Assembly (NCBI GenBank): GCA_003008705.1
Contig: PDUO01000083.1
Span: forward strand, 4,506-68,505
Direction: 5' to 3'
Source of the DNA: Pezicula radicicola
Taxonomy: Eukaryota > Ascomycota > Leotiomycetes > Helotiales > Dermateaceae
Length of the DNA: 64,000 nucleotides
A program made the translations under genes and the position numbers. Below are positions 22,678-34,509 of the stretch, piece by piece (positions within the stretch are counted from its first letter, which is position 1; the number at the start of each line of letters is the position of its first letter). The notes under the pieces were generated by a model. The model was given only the letters and a program-made list of their open reading frames with translations. It was not told where the DNA came from and searched no databases.

Positions 22678-24648
22678 CTATAACTCAACAGAGTCGCCCA
22701 AAATACTCTTCATCACAAGCATCAACTTCTGAGCACATGCATTTTCATCACCCAAAACATTCGGACTTCTCCATGCAACAAAACGATCAGGTCGCACCAA
22801 AATAGCACCTGACTCATTGACCCCTCTCAACTTCTCCCAATCCGAATACACATCTACCCATTCCTGACGGAAACCAATAGAATACACCTTGATTTCAATA
22901 TTTACTGACTTATTGACGATAGCGACACCAGCTCTCCATGCCTCACCGCCAATACCGGTGAGCAAAGTAAATCTGCCTTTGCCAGCGAGATCAACGGTGG
23001 AAATAGGTTCGCATGGATATCGCTTGTTGAGCCAGGCGTGGGGAAGACGCTTTCCTGGATATGTGCTCTGCATATAGTGCATCACCGGATTTTCTGCAGC
23101 GGGGCCTTCGAGTGTAAATGGCACGGGCTCATCTGCTGAGTAGATACCTGGTCCAGTGTAAAATTGATTCATTTCGATACCAATGCCGTGAAACTCATGT
23201 GCAGTACTAGCGATGGCCTTTTGAAGATCTATTCGGCGCCGTTGGCCTTTAGGGGTTGGCGATGAGAGTTCCTCAAGAATGGCAACTCGGTCGGATAACT
23301 CTTCGGGAAACATGCCAAGCGCTTCCCAAATTCTGGTATGTTCTCGGAACGATGCATTTGCGCGTGAGATTACCGAGTGTCCTACTGGTTGTCTCTCTGT
23401 ATTGTATGTTGAAAGGAGGTTGGGTGATGTATAACCCTTCATGATATATGCAACTTTCTAAGCGAGGTTGAAAGAATCCTGGATGTAAGTATTGGAGCCA
23501 AGGCCATTGAAAGGCGGGTGTCGATGAATTGCGTCTCCTAAACAGAATACATTGCCTTTCGAGTACTCTTCAGTAATAATCTCGTTGATCGTCCACCGTG
23601 ATACGTTCATAATTTCTGCTGGTATCGAGTTGTCTCCAATAAAATTCTTGACCTGAGCAAGGTACTCTTCTCTCGTGGGTTCTGGTTGCTCAGCCCCCGG
23701 CTTGGGGAATAATATAAATATCCACTCATACCAAGGTTTGACCATTCTGATGATAGCTATCCATCCCAAGTTATATTGTAGCTTGTCAGGCTGTATCACC
23801 CAGTGTAAATTCCCTTTTCGGTGCTCAATGAGATGTGATAGATCCGTATTGACAAGTACATTGATAGCCACTCCACCCCTAGGTTGTACTATTAGTGGTA
23901 GACCAAGTAGCTTCACGATTGGCGAGCGTGCTCCGTCAGCTCCAAAAAGATATCTAGATTGGACTTTGTACTCCTTGCCCGAAAGCTTGTCCAACAGTGT
24001 AGTAACGACGCCAGCAGGACTGTTATCTTGGAAACTAACGAAAGATGTATCGAAGCGGTATTTGTAGCCATGAGTCGTTGTATATCGAACAAGTACTGGC
24101 TCGAGGAGTGTTTGAGGTAGATTACAAGGTGTACAAGGACTTACTGTTTCGTAATCGCCTTTTCGATGAGGATCGTTGCCCCAAGAGTATATTCGTGTGT
24201 ACTCTTCGCTAGCCATACTATGACACCAATGCGTGTGTATCATATAGTCTCCTGAGGTTGCTAGTTTCGTATATTCGACATCCAATCCGACATCTCTAAG
24301 CGCCTCAAGAGTAGTAATATTGGTTATATGAGCTCGGGGGGTATCTGCACTGCTCGAAGCTGAGCTGATCATGAGACCAGTGATGCCATGAGAAGAGAGG
24401 AAGTATGCCAATGAAGCTCCTGCAGGACCTGTCCCTACAATGAGAACATCGTATTCGGTGACTGATGGAGTAGGTAGTTCATTTGAAGCTGCTAGTAATT
24501 CGTTTGAAAGGAATCTGTCGACGGTAAGGGCAGCATCACTAGATATAGTATTGCTATTCACCGTAGGTATAGACGAATCCTGGATACTTGAAGGTACCAT
24601 GAGTAAGGGACAAGAGGAATTTTGATATTCGAGATTGTGTATTCTCAA
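22678..24648 (-). pseudogene. TfdB/PheA-type aromatic FAD hydroxylase with one in-frame stop
   Basis: FAD- and NADPH-dependent phenol or chlorophenol hydroxylase family member. The frame is unbroken from 24648 to 22678 except for one codon. DVLIVGTGPAGASLAY (dinucleotide fold), TPRAHITN, GADGARS and GDAIHRHPPFNGLGSNT follow in order. Directly after the conserved DSFNLA, a TAG at 23458-23460 replaces the tryptophan this family carries (NLAWK). The frame then continues KVAYIMKGY with a normal C-terminal thioredoxin-like domain to 22678. Total length would be about 655 residues, as expected. A TGG-to-TAG change is C-to-T at CpA on the opposite strand, the RIP preference. It is the main candidate for ring hydroxylation in the cluster. 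Confidence 0.9.
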
Positions 24649-25846
24649 AAACCATTTTATAGTATAAGAAGTAGTACCTTGCTGGCCTGACCAGCCGCAA
24701 GACCATTTTCAGCACGGATGTACCCTGTGAGGAAATGTGTAGGTAACGTCGAGAGTTCTCCAAACTTGTGGAGACTAAGCCCGTTGTTTATCCGTACTCA
24801 CGGTCCGAAACTCATTCAGTGTCCAGAAATGAACCATTTTAGGACATCTTAGGTGGTGGTTCATGTTGTGTCGCGAAATGTTGATGCGAAGATGCTCCGA
24901 ATAAGTCCACTTGTTACGTTGAAGTCTTCTCGGAAATTACAATTCTGCTGTCGAATTTATCATTAGGATAGTCTGTTCTGCCCTCCATCATATGGTTTAG
25001 AAAATCCTAAGCAATGGAGTGATAAATTATACGATTATAGATGTATATCTCAATTAATGGTTTGACGTTCTCAACTTCGGTATATTTTCTCAGAGTATGT
25101 AATAATTTCAGTAACTCGTGTAAGAAAACTCTCCAGAGCTTCTTATTTCTCCTCGTCCAAGGTGGTTCCCATTGAGAGCTTCCAAAAAATTACAATTAAA
25201 TAGGATATCCTACGTCTACTACCAATACAAAAACATTGATAAGTAACGCGAGTTCCTAGAAGATTTTAGCTTCAGTGAGGATAAGCGAGTTGGGAACAAA
25301 GTATACTATCGTGGTTATGGCGAAGACCTATTTTGAAGTAGTTATATTAGTATGTGGTGGGAGGTATTTATTAATTTGAAATAGGTTTGATCTTTCGAGA
25401 TTTAGTCTCGAGCATTATATTGATTACGATTTGATGGATAATAAAGAGCCGACGAATGTTAGCGAGGCGTCGCTTGGCAATCTTGCTGTTTGTGTGGTAA
25501 GTCTCATTCTCTTTCGTTTTACTATCTGCTGTTATAGCTGAATGTATTCGTAGCCCTGATTTGCCGTCATCTTTCCTGACTTAAAACGAGAGGGTAATAT
25601 CGCTGGGAGTAAATAGGGCTAGTTGTATATGCAGGAATACAATGGAAAGGATCGATCGTGTAGCTATTTCATCATCAGAACTCTACATTATCCCCTTAGA
25701 CTAGATCAAAGCCGCTAACTTGTTTAATATATATACGCTCCAGAAAGTAGTTCGTCAAAATAACTTGGTAACTCCGTATTCCACCTATTTATGTGTATTC
25801 TAAACGCTAAACCTTGCTTTGTATCAGTAGACAAGGCCTGTTGTGA
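24649..25846. other. AT-leaning intergenic region
   Basis: About 1.2 kb. It includes the promoter side of the hydroxylase and the 3' side of the regulator relic. No frame gives a recognisable protein. Confidence 0.5.
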
Positions 25847-28662
25847 CTACCCTGAAAACAAGTTCCCCTGATCCATGAATGAGGGTGAGGACAAAGGTAA
25901 ACATCCGTTTGACTGAGACTGCTTATCCATTTGGGGCGGAAGATGTATAAAGTCTAGTGCGGACAGGGCTGGCGAAAGAGGCTCGAGGTAGATTGGTGTT
26001 ACTTGCGTCTATTGTTGCGATTGCTGTTGCTGATACTTGTGATCGTCTCGAGATTGTGGTCTCTGTGATTGTTGTACGCTCATTATGTTGCTTGCTGGAG
26101 AAGTGTCCTGGAAACTTGGACGAGATTGTATCCTGAGATTACTAGGTCGGCGGACGGTACTATTGCTTGGGGGCTGCTGCTGCTATAAAATTCCTGTAAG
26201 GGAAATGATTAGTTAAGCCTATCAAAAGATGAAGTCACAACCTTATAGGATTCTTACCATTCGAAGACTGGAACTCGTTATTAATGTCCTGGTCAGTAGT
26301 ATTTAATTCATTATTTGGTAAGGAGCCGTTCGTCCAAGACTCTTTCGAAGTCTGAGGTCGGCGATCTGCTTTCTGCTGATATTGATACTGTTTCTTGGGA
26401 CCAGAAATCCTGAAAACTTCCAGTTGCGATTCTAATGTTTCTAGATTTTGTTGTATCGCGGTCTGGATGTCCCAGAATGAGACATACTTCTTATAAGTCA
26501 TGTTTAGTACTTTAAACTTCGACTTAACAAGACTTTGGTTTATTCTAAGTGGGCTAAATTCTTTTCTAATAAGCTGTACAGCTGATGTAAGCCAAATAGT
26601 ACTCGTAAGGAATACGTTAATGTACTGAATGTGGTCATTACTGCTCCGGTGTACAATCCTCAAGATCTCATCTGCTGCCTCGAAGTATTGATGTATTGTA
26701 ATATTCTCTCCGTAGTTCATCCTGCCTGATCTAGTTTGGCTAGTTGAGTTCCCTTGGGCTATACGACCTCTAGCAGACTCGGCGAAGATATCGAAATGAT
26801 GGATCATAAGTTTTGCTAGCTGAGTCATGACATGAATATTGTAGAGGCTACAGTGGTATTGTCGTAAAGATGATGTCTGACTGGGTTGTTGAGTATCGAA
26901 ACTTAGGTACTGGTTTCGGTACTTTAACGAAGGAGGTAATGCCATAACGAAATAGTGTATAGAATTGGAGAGTGTCTCCAGCTTTTCTCGAGCCTCTTCA
27001 GCCATGGTAGTGGCGTGCTTCTGGTCCTTACTAGACTTTGCCGACAATCGACGCTCTTCCGGTAATGCGAGGTTGGGAATCCCCCTTGGACTGGATATCG
27101 ATTGCGTATCTTTCATGAGTGAGTTAATGACTATGAACCATGATTTTGGGGAGTGGTTGCCGGATTCCTGCAATGCTTTCCATCGTTGAGCTAAATCTCG
27201 TTCTAAGAAACAACTTATACGAGGTTTTCTCTGAAACCAGTGTTCGTCCTCTATGGGGAGTAGTGTCTTGATTTGCGACCAGTCTACAGCTGTTGGATAT
27301 CGACGGATTGTACTGGTAAAAATATCCATCTCCTATATTGCCTACCAGATACAGCGTTTCTCCTTATAATCATACCATTGCTTCGGGTCCATAACTTTAC
27401 GTGGATGGCCAGCATCTATGAGATGTAGGTTCAACTCGTACGCCAGCCTAATGCATGCTCCTAAAGATCTCCATGCCTTCCCACGAACGCCCTGGGTTAG
27501 CTGGCAGTGCGTAAGCAAGACCAAGGCTTGGAGAACGTATAATGGAGGTTCCTCATCACCGTACTCTTTAAGGGCATCGTCTATAAATCTCGAAGCTAAT
27601 CCCAAGAAATATACAGGACGGTGATCCATTCCTGCCAGGCTATTGAAATTGAAGTCTTGGCCTTCACGTCCTTCTGGTGTGTAGAATCTTGCTGAAAATG
27701 TAAGTACAGACGCTAGAAGAGTGTGTGTCTGAGTGGGAGACCCGATACTTTGAACTTTCTCCTGGAATGTAGGCTCGTGAAAAATGCTGATGGTAGTCAT
27801 GTTATCAAAATACATCTTAATCCTAGATTTACTTAGTTAGATACCAGCCTTAGGAAACGTTAAGCTTTGATTTTTTAACTTATATTTTTTCCAAGGCATT
27901 AGATGTTATACCAAGTGTATAAGATGCGCGGGCTATCATCATGCTCTTCCCATGTAGTAACCTATCACTAGTAGAGCTTGGAGATGTATTTTTTTCGGAA
28001 GTCGAGGCTTCATGAGCCGGATGTAGAATGAATGATAAGTCCTGAATATTTATCGAATCATGACGGGATCTGTATTGCCCTTCAAACTCTTTAGAAGATA
28101 TATTCTTCCCTCTATTACTGCTAGGTGTAGTAATACTATGTTGAGTGTCTGCATCATCGTCGTTTCTCGATGATGATGTTGTTTTACGAGTAGTTATTAT
28201 AATTAGGTCTTCCTGTATCAGATTTGAATCTGGAGATAATGCCGACTCGTCATCATTATCTCTATCTGCTCGTCGCCTCTTACGATTTCGTTGAGTTGAG
28301 CCTTGTTTCTCTTAGTCTTGTTGCGATTTCACCTCCCTAGCGTGTACTTCCATACCTATCTTCGGACCTGGTCTCAAGATTCTAGCTGGGTATTCGTAAA
28401 CTTGCGAAGTTTTTTCGTAAACTGTGTAGTGTGGAAGTTCTCGCCTACTTTTGTGCCTTATCAGAGAAATTGATGCTATCTCATCTCCGTAGAATTGAGT
28501 CTTACTCACCATCGTATCTTGCGCCTGGAAGTGAGGAGGGCAATCAGTCACGAGAATGAGAAGGGGTTACATGGATACAGCGTACTTTCGACATGCGTGG
28601 TACGCGATATCTGATTTAGGGGCCTCTTCTTCCCTGCTGTTGTCGCTATCGACCGTCGACAT
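25847..28662 (-). pseudogene. Zn2Cys6 transcription factor with multiple RIP-type lesions
   Basis: Fungus-specific binuclear zinc cluster regulator, decayed. The start is MSTVDSDNSREEE at 28662. Zinc-cluster pieces follow across small introns: HACRKY, then RKIRC, then VYEYPARILRPGPKIG, where the tyrosine before EYP stands in the usual cysteine position. The middle domain spans 27815-26235. It is interrupted by TAG at 27342-27344 and 27333-27335, within a stretch where the family has RRxWWAIWEMD; both replace tryptophans. After an intron (GTAAGA to ACAG) a glutamine-rich tail continues to 25847. It carries TAG at 26183-26185 and 26009-26011 and ends at TAG 25847-25849. It was probably the pathway regulator of this cluster (inference from position). 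Confidence 0.82.
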
Positions 28663-29336
28663 TTTCCAATTACGTTTTCTGTATATAGTTATGTATAATT
28701 GGCGATGATGATGATGAAGACAAAGTTGCTTTGCTAGAATAATTGATTGATAGGAGATTATGCTGGGCCTCACTGCCTCCTCTGTGACGTGCTGTTGGGA
28801 GAGTGGGGGCTTCCTAAGTGTCAAAGTAACAGACGTAAGACATCCAACCAGGACGTCCAGTTATCAAAAGCGTCATCCTTGTGATCTATATTCGGGGTCC
28901 TTGTGAAGCGGGGTAGCTAAGGCTATTCCGTGTAGTTCGTGCTTGCGAATTACTCTTTCTGCAGTCCTCGAATCTGAAGCTACATCTTACTTGTACCTTG
29001 AGCTTCGGAAATCACGATCCGTGGTGGATTTAACCTCGATTGTCAAGGTCGAGTCATCCATACAGGGATATCCTTCGGTAGCCAGGCCAGCTAATTGTAT
29101 AAGTAAGGGCTACGCGCTACTTATTGGTTCTCCGCATCCAGGGAACAGACATCCGAGTATGTGCGGACTAACTTCGGTCTACGGAGTACCTTGACTCTCA
29201 TTCTCTGATATACAGTATAAAGGGATCTGGAACTGCGTATGTTGAAGTCTCGCTCATTTACCTTTGAAAATCAATAATACGAACTGTTTATTCAATTACT
29301 GTCCTATACTGACAATACCTCTTTCAATTTCTTTGG
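28663..29336. promoter_or_regulatory. Divergent intergenic region between regulator relic and SDR
   Basis: About 670 bp separating genes transcribed away from each other. A plus-strand open frame at 28943-29194 has no recognisable similarity. Confidence 0.45.
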
Positions 29337-30426
29337 ATGGCTAAGTTGGCCTCGTTACTGGAGTAGGTAAACTCGTACCAAAGCTAATACTCCTACTCAG
29401 ATAACAAAAGTCCTATTGATATATTCAATCAGGTTCACCACTTGGAATAGGTAGATCTCTGGTCCTGTCGTTGGTAGAAGCAGGAGTAAAAGCCGTCTAT
29501 GCTTGTGATCTGAACATCAACAATATTCCATCTCTCCAACAAGAAGTCAAGGATGCAGGAAGTTCATGTATAGTGGAGGGCCGACTATTAGATGTATCAT
29601 CGGAGGAATCTATAATATCAATCCTGAAAGAGATTGCCAGGACTCATGGGAGATTTGACTTTTACTTTGTAAATGCTGGTTTCATAAACTATAAGTAATA
29701 ATTGTTTCCTAGTTTCTATTACTTGTGACCCCCTTCGACAAGACGTGACTAAGTAAGCCACAGAGCCTTGGAAGATCTCGAGTCTATACATTGGGACCGC
29801 ACAATAAGTGTGATGACTACTTCAGTGTTTTATGCTCTTAAGTACGGCAGTAAAGTAATGATGATTACCTCTTCGGAAAAGCCTAAGCTAGGAGGAAATT
29901 TTGTTATTACATCTTCATGTGCTGTGTATCTTGGAGTATACGTAGATCTTGTATATAGTTAGTATTCTAAACTAGATGGTAAAGTTTACAGCTCAAAATT
30001 ATTTTCCCACCAGCTGCCTCCAAAGTCACTGTCAACGGCCTCGTTATGGCCGGCTCTGTCCAGCTTTGCTCCAGTAATATCCGTGTCAACGGCATCGCGC
30101 CCGGCTTTACGAATACCAGCCTCCTAACAACCTCTAGCGTGGCCGAGAAAGGTGTGGAGTACAAGATCGACGTAGACGTAGACCAGATCAGGTATAATCA
30201 CGAATGGTTCTTTAAGCGAGCTGGGTTGATGGACAAACCTGAGTATTATTATAATTGTATGCCGGAACCAGCGGAGATGGTAAATTTAGCGGTGTTTTTG
30301 GTGAGTGATTTGGCGTCAAGTGTTAATGGGTATGTTGTGCTGGCAGATAGTGGGAAGACGGCTGCGGCGACGGGGGAGGGATGTACCGGCCCGGTGTTAC
30401 CTATCAAACCTCTCGATCTTTATTGA
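29337..30426 (+). CDS. SDR oxidoreductase with a disrupted start
   Basis: Classical SDR in four exons: 29337-29366, 29433-29694, 29764-29957 and 30014-30426, all with GT-AG junctions in phase. The cofactor motif is split across intron 1 (VTGVG then SPLGIGRSL). FVNAGF, the ITSSC serine and YTASK (the last split by intron 3) supply the active site. The C-terminal part (VNGIAPGFTNTSLL and later AVFLVSDLASSVNG) is normal. The only ATG at 29337 is one base out of frame with VTGV, and the VTGV frame meets a TAA just upstream. Either one base was lost in exon 1 or there is another start I cannot see. Probably a recent pseudogene. Confidence 0.7.
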
Positions 30427-31374
30427 CTTTTATTTCAAGTATATCGGATGTTTCCATAGAGTTAATCTTCTATTTCTTATCCTAGGTTCTTTGGAGGATG
30501 TAACTTAAAGAGTATAGGATAAGTATGGTATAATCACTTATGTGAGGTAGCTTGATGGTAGATAATATTCGTGATTGACCGCACCACGCAACAACGTAAG
30601 ACTTTAAAAGTATGTATTTATGGGAGACATTCCGGGCTTGGGTAATTAGTGGTCTCCGCTTTGAGTCTCCATTATATATATATATACTACCCTTAAGCAA
30701 CTTCTGCCTTGAAACTCATATGCAGCGTTTCGAAAATTAAAACTATACTTAGTTACAAAAGCGTCAGCTTTAAAATACCACAAATCCAATATCTCTCTGG
30801 TATTGCCTAAACTATGGCCATTGCTATTAATTGTAGTGGCCATCAAGTCTCATTTCCGAAGATATTAAGAAGTTTATATCTCTGCTATACTCTCTCGTCG
30901 AGTCAAAGGATAGTGGCGTCGGTGAGCCCTGTATCGTTGTACTAGTAATAGGTTAATCTGTTGAGTCTCCTTCCTGTTAGTCGAGTTAGACGAAAGCCAT
31001 TTAGATCACAAGTTTCAGTCACGGTCTATAGAAATGATAGTCTTCAATTTAGATATATAATAGATCTTTCGAATTCCATGACGATGCTTCGGAGTAATAT
31101 TTTCTCCTGCTAAGGAGAGTTCGATGTCACGAAGATACTCCGCTCGCTCGTCGTTTGGTCTCCAGTAAATTTGGAGATGCGGGGGTGAGATCCCTGAATG
31201 TGATTCTGGTGCCCCGGCGGCTTTCAGTCAATATTAAACTCTAAATAGTTTCTATAACCGAGAAACAGGAAGTAGTGTGTAATATCATCCTTATCTTCAT
31301 CGTCTTCTATCGACATTTACGGAGTATCGGCGTGGCGTGATATTTTATTACTATAATTATCCTCAACGCTCGCA
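30427..31374. other. AT-rich intergenic region, no supported gene
   Basis: About 950 bp, with a TATATA run near 30674. Both flanking SDR sequences read on the plus strand. Confidence 0.5.
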
Positions 31375-32470
31375 ATGGCTTTCAATCTTTCTGGGTATGT
31401 ATTAGCTTAAACCTTTCTGTCCTCCACGAGACAAATTAAAGCTTCAATAAAACGTTTCATTCGGTTTGGCTGTTATCTGAACAGTTGACAGAGTTGCTTT
31501 CGTTACTGGAGCTGGTGGTGCTGTCGGTCGAGTAGTTTGCCTATAATTCGCCAGAGATGGAGTAATAAAGATGGCCGGTCTTGACCTATCAGCGGAATCT
31601 CTGGATGATACAGCTGAAGAGTTGGTAAAGGAGGGCTTAGGAGTTCAATTCCTCAAACTTGTGGTTAATTTGACGTAAGAATTAGAAGTCGAGAAGGTGA
31701 TTGAGTAAACCGTTGTAAAGTTTGGACGAATCGACTACGCCATCAATGTTGCTGGTATTGGACAGTGTCTTGTACCAACGTCAGAGGCTACCATGGAGGA
31801 ATTTGACAAGGTGATGGCGGTGAATTTAAGGGGTGTTTTCATCTGCGAGAAACACGAACTAAAGTAAATGGAGAAGTAAGAACCCCTTATTCCAAGAAAC
31901 TATTCGCCGTGAGTACTCAGATACTGACTTAAAGAGAATTGACTTCTGAATTTCCGAAGCTCGAGACCGCCGTCTAGAGGTGTTATTGTGAATGTAGACT
32001 CAACTGTAGGATTTCTGGTGTTGCTAAATCTCTCACTATACAATGTCTCCAAGTATGGTACTTGTCTCTTTATTGCTATCAAAGTTTATACAGCTAATAA
32101 GCAAAGCCGTGTTAGGACTAACTCGCACTGACGTACTCGACTTTGCGAGAAAGTAGATCAGAGTCAACGTAGTTTGCCCAGGGTAAATACTTCCCGTCTG
32201 GCTTGGGTGTATAGTTCTTATAGCAATAACTAGTTTCATCGACATGCCTCTTTTGTTGGATTCGATAAGGGTCTCTGTAAGTTACTTATATGTTGACCGG
32301 AGCTATCACTTATACGATTTTAGCTTGCGAAAAACATTGATAAAACAGCCCAGGGGCGCTTAGTAAATGCGTAAGAGGTCGTAGATAGCATCGTATTCTT
32401 GGCTAGTGACAGAGTAAGCTATATAACTGGGGTAGTGTTACCGGTAACTCTAACTGACCTTCCGATCTAA
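31375..32470 (+). pseudogene. SDR oxidoreductase riddled with stops
   Basis: Fragments of an SDR appear in order. MAFNLSG precedes a GTATGT donor, then VAFVTGAGGAVGR, FGRIDYAINVAGIG, EEFDKVMAVNLRGVF, GVIVNVDSTVGF, YNVSK, LGLTRTDVLDFA and IVFLASDRVSYITG. Several TAA and TAG codons interrupt it, for example in the CL-stop-FARDG and VIE-stop-TVVKFG segments. Most are explainable by CAA or CAG turning into TAA or TAG, or by TGG turning into TAG. It is non-functional. It is a third or fourth SDR for the same locus and more heavily mutated than those further left, consistent with lying nearer the mariner element. Confidence 0.8.
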
Positions 32471-32689
32471 CTGAGAAACGCTGACTGTTCTTCAGGTCGA
32501 TGGAGGATATTCATTGTATTAAATTAAATCTGGCCTACCTATGGGATGTAGCTAAAGAAATATTTAACGTTACATCATGTTCAATGTAGGCAATTTATTG
32601 CGTCAAGACCATGCTTTGTCTATGAATATTTCCAGGAACCCGTTCTATACCTCAATCGGCCATCTCTACCTACCCTGTAACTCTACTCA

Positions 32690-33115
32690 TAGTAAACCTT
32701 ATTCATCGGTGTTCTGATCTTCTCAATTTTAATTCTCATACCATCCCTGTGATTCAATACCACCTTCGGATCCTGTATACAGCCAATGCCTAGTCATGTG
32801 CCCGTCGTGATAATCATCCCTCTTTCCAAAGTGGTCCCTTTTGATAGATACAAGATCGTAGTTGTAATGTTGAAGATAATCTCAGTAGTATAAGAGCCTT
32901 GGGCTATACTTCATTGTGAATAGCCTTAATTGCTAACTTTACTACATCCCCAATCGCCTTAGGTGACACCAACACAGGTCCAATAGGGCAAGAGCCGTCC
33001 AGATCTATGCCATGTCCATTAGTAATGTTGCCTCACCTTAGAATTCGTCCACTCATCCGGTGATAGAATTAATGGAAAGTACTCGCCTTTGCTAAAGCTC
33101 TACTGACTATTTATA
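32690..33115 (-). pseudogene. Fumarylacetoacetate hydrolase (FAH) family relic
   Basis: The minus strand reads GIDLDGSCPIGPVLVSPKAI, then LAIKAIHNEV before a stop, a degraded SNTSDMIF-like stretch, KGPLW, then TTLERGMIITTGT-stop-LGIG, KVVLNHRDGMRIKIEKI and RTPMNK. These are the ordered conserved blocks of the FAH C-terminal domain (CPIGPxLV, GTTLEPG, TGTPxGxG, GDxxxxxIExIG). Stops and the loss of the usual proline and glycine codons fit RIP. FAH-family enzymes cleave C-C bonds in 2-oxo acids or acylpyruvates from ring-cleavage pathways, which fits an aromatic or alicyclic catabolic cluster. The N-terminal part is not recognisable. Confidence 0.75.
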
Positions 33116-33154
33116 AACTACGCATGCCTCGCACTAACATCATTACTGTACGTA

Positions 33155-34507
33155 TAGTAGGTGGACAAAAGTTTGTCCGGTTTTTATGAAATACCCGAAA
33201 TACAGAATTCCCCCCTACCCTACTCTCTACAATAAAATACCTAGACCACCCAATACAGCCCGCCCTGCCTTAGGAGAGGTCTCCCCTAGTACGTACAATC
33301 GAATAGTAGGTACGCGGAACTATAGTATATCATATCCTACAATTGGGCAGCAGGAAAACCTCCGGCTAGATATATATCGAAAAATCTTCGAAAATACTCT
33401 AAACCAGACCTCTAGTATCTTACAACCATAGATAGGCAGGCCTTCCAAACTTATAATAAGGGTATAGAGGATGATATTTCGAATAATTATAGTAGATCCT
33501 AAGATTACAGTAGCTCAATTAGTTATAACTATCTACCCTAAAGTTAAAAAGAAGACTATATATCGATTTTTAAAGAAATTAGGTATACAGAAGTAGAGGT
33601 ACAAGAAAAGGCTACTCCTAATAGAGGAGAGAGCTACTACTAGGCTAGTATAGGCTTTAAAGTATAATAGAATACCTCTTATCTTTTAGAAGAGGTAGAG
33701 ATAGTCTAATAAGTACTTAATTAAGAGGGGAAAGGGAGGGAAATAGGACTTTGTTTATAGAGAAAGAGGTAAATTATATATCTATTTATAAAGTTAATTA
33801 CTAACTAACTATATAGGCCAAGCTCTTGAAACTTAGGTAGTATAAGGTGAACCTATAAAAGGAAAGACTACTATATTCTAGGCTTATTTTAGCTTTAGGA
33901 TAAGGTCTAACTTAGTAGTAATAAAGGGAGATACTACTAGTACTATGGGGGGGGTTATAGCTCAGAGATATCTTAAAGTTATTAAGGAATACCTTCCGAT
34001 AATACTTAATTTCGATAGTATCTTTATATAGGATAATACCCTAATATATAAGGTATATATTATAAGGGATTAGTTTACTAAAATAGGTATTAAGTTAGTA
34101 GATTATCCTCCCTATTCTCCTAACTTAAACCCTATCGAAAACCTATAGAAGATACTAAAGGTAAAGATTATTAAGTTATATCCTAAGTTAGTAACTATAA
34201 AGGATAATGATACTATAAAGGCTTTATTAATTAAGGTAATACAAGAGGCTTAGGAGTTATTAGAAGAAGAGATATTAAATAAGCTTATATCTAGTATATA
34301 GAAGAGAGTTGATATAATTATAGCTGCGGAAGGCTAGTATATAAAGTACTAAGTTTATATATTATTAATTAGAAGCTTATCTTTCAAATAAAACTATCAG
34401 TTTTTTAATTGCTTCTAAATTGAAGAAGTTATAGCTATTATAGAGAAAATATAATTATGATAGGTTCGCTTAAAAAAAGAGTACGATAGACTTTTGTCTA
34501 CCCACTG
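33155..34507 (+). mobile_element. Tc1/mariner-like element, RIP-mutated
   Basis: A 1353-bp element bounded by TA duplications at 33153-33154 and 34508-34509. Imperfect inverted repeats contain GGTGGACAAAAGT at the left end and its counterpart ACTTTTGTCTACCC at the right. Inside, a broken plus-strand transposase reads VAQLVITIYPKVKKKTIYRFLKK (helix-turn-helix). Further on come a DNTLIYK segment and DYPPYSPNLNPIENL, the last block of the DDE catalytic core. Many TAG codons stand at former tryptophan positions (for example after PIENL). The element is inactive. Confidence 0.88.
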
Positions 34508-34509
34508 TA

